Assembly (NCBI GenBank): GCA_018623785.1
Contig: JAAZVD010000121.1
Location: 1-5,671 of the forward strand
Source: Bacteroidota bacterium
Lineage (GTDB): Bacteria; Bacteroidota; Rhodothermia; Rhodothermales; UBA10348
Reading direction: 5' to 3'
DNA length: 5,671 nt
How positions within the stretch are numbered: the first letter of the stretch is position 1; each line of letters opens with the position of its first letter. The notes under the pieces are model-generated. The model saw nothing but the letters and a program-made list of their open reading frames with translations, was not told the origin of the DNA and did no database searches. Shown here piece after piece: positions 5,354 through 5,671 of this stretch. The translations under genes and the position numbers were made by a program.

Positions 5354-5671
5354 ATGCCTCTTACCTGTGAAACCTGCGGTGCTCGTGTTGATGCTGGAGA
5401 GGAGGTATGTCCTCTGTGTGGAACGCCCACTCAGGATGACACGCTCTCAGGCCAGCCATCCTTCTCGCCAGTGTCTGCAGTGGATGAAGGCGACGTTCAG
5501 GAGTCGAATCCCTCTGTCGTTGGCATTATCTCGACAGACGAGCAGAAAGCCTCAGAGTGTGATACCTGTGGCCAGCGGAATCCTGAGGGCTCCCGCTTTT
5601 GCAATCGATGTGGTGCCCGCTTGGTTGCCTCCGCCAGAGAGTCCGTTGGCTCAGTCCGGGCAGCAACCATA
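5354..5671 (+). CDS. Double zinc-ribbon protein, N-terminal part (3' end outside window)
   Basis: The frame runs without a stop from ATG 5354 to the window edge: 106 codons of a longer protein. Two zinc ribbons are visible. The first is CETCG...CPLCG (Cys5, Cys8, Cys19, Cys22) at the very N-terminus; the second is CDTCG...CNRCG (Cys69, Cys72, Cys83, Cys86). Each is a C-x2-C-x10-C-x2-C four-cysteine site typical of small structural zinc ribbons (DZR/zinc_ribbon_2 type). Between them is a 46-residue acidic, serine-rich linker (residues 23-68) with no predicted structure. Proteins with this kind of N-terminus often continue into a membrane, TPR or FHA part, but the rest is not visible here, so no function can be given. 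The start is 9 bp after the HU stop with only a weak ribosome-binding site (CGGTG), which suggests coupling to HU translation. Spacing and cysteines make it clearly a real gene. Confidence 0.85.
   Translation, partial: MPLTCETCGARVDAGEEVCPLCGTPTQDDTLSGQPSFSPVSAVDEGDVQESNPSVVGIISTDEQKASECDTCGQRNPEGSRFCNRCGARLVASARESVGSVRAATI

Overview
The window is an ordinary-looking, gene-dense bacterial chromosome segment of moderate, slightly GC-rich composition (estimated by eye, not computed). It has no tRNA, rRNA, CRISPR array, insertion sequence or phage gene. Gene content (AcuI/YhdH-type reductase, GltS-type carrier, PlsC-type acyltransferase with an unusual tail, HU protein followed by a double zinc-ribbon protein) would fit a Rhodothermota/Bacteroidota-like lineage or another Gram-negative. 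That placement is a weak inference from the protein sequences only. Strong GGAGG-type Shine-Dalgarno sites precede two genes, which argues against a typical SD-poor Bacteroidetes genome.

Layout. Bases 1-1362 (+): the 3' end of an unrecognised gene, whose stop overlaps the GTG start of an AcuI/YhdH-like NADPH-dependent acrylyl-CoA reductase/quinone oxidoreductase. The end of that reductase gene is repeated as a 35-bp unit three times in tandem (1329-1433), running out past its stop codon. Bases 1658-2341 (+): a 227-residue protein whose C-terminal part resembles the N-terminal (MshEN/GspE_N) domain of type II secretion and type IV pilus ATPases, but with no ATPase attached. Bases 2375-4947 (-): a two-gene operon transcribed leftward, an acyltransferase with a long novel C-terminal part followed after 5 bp by a GltS-family sodium/dicarboxylate-type carrier. 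Bases 4948-5059: a shared divergent control region. Bases 5060-5671 (+): an HU-family DNA-binding protein and, 9 bp later, the start of a protein with two zinc ribbons that leaves the window.

How the genes relate. The reductase, acyltransferase and carrier are housekeeping-type metabolic and membrane functions. No single pathway joins all the genes, and I see no complete undescribed system here. The most unusual signals are at DNA level: (1) the triplicated reductase gene end, whose copies still spell nearly the same decapeptide in shifted frames and look like integration-site scars or slipped duplications; (2) two long perfect inverted repeats inside coding sequence (966-998 and 2057-2079), the second sharing an arm with a competing hairpin; (3) two C7 tracts near the start of the acyltransferase, one of which would place an upstream ATG in frame if it gained one base.
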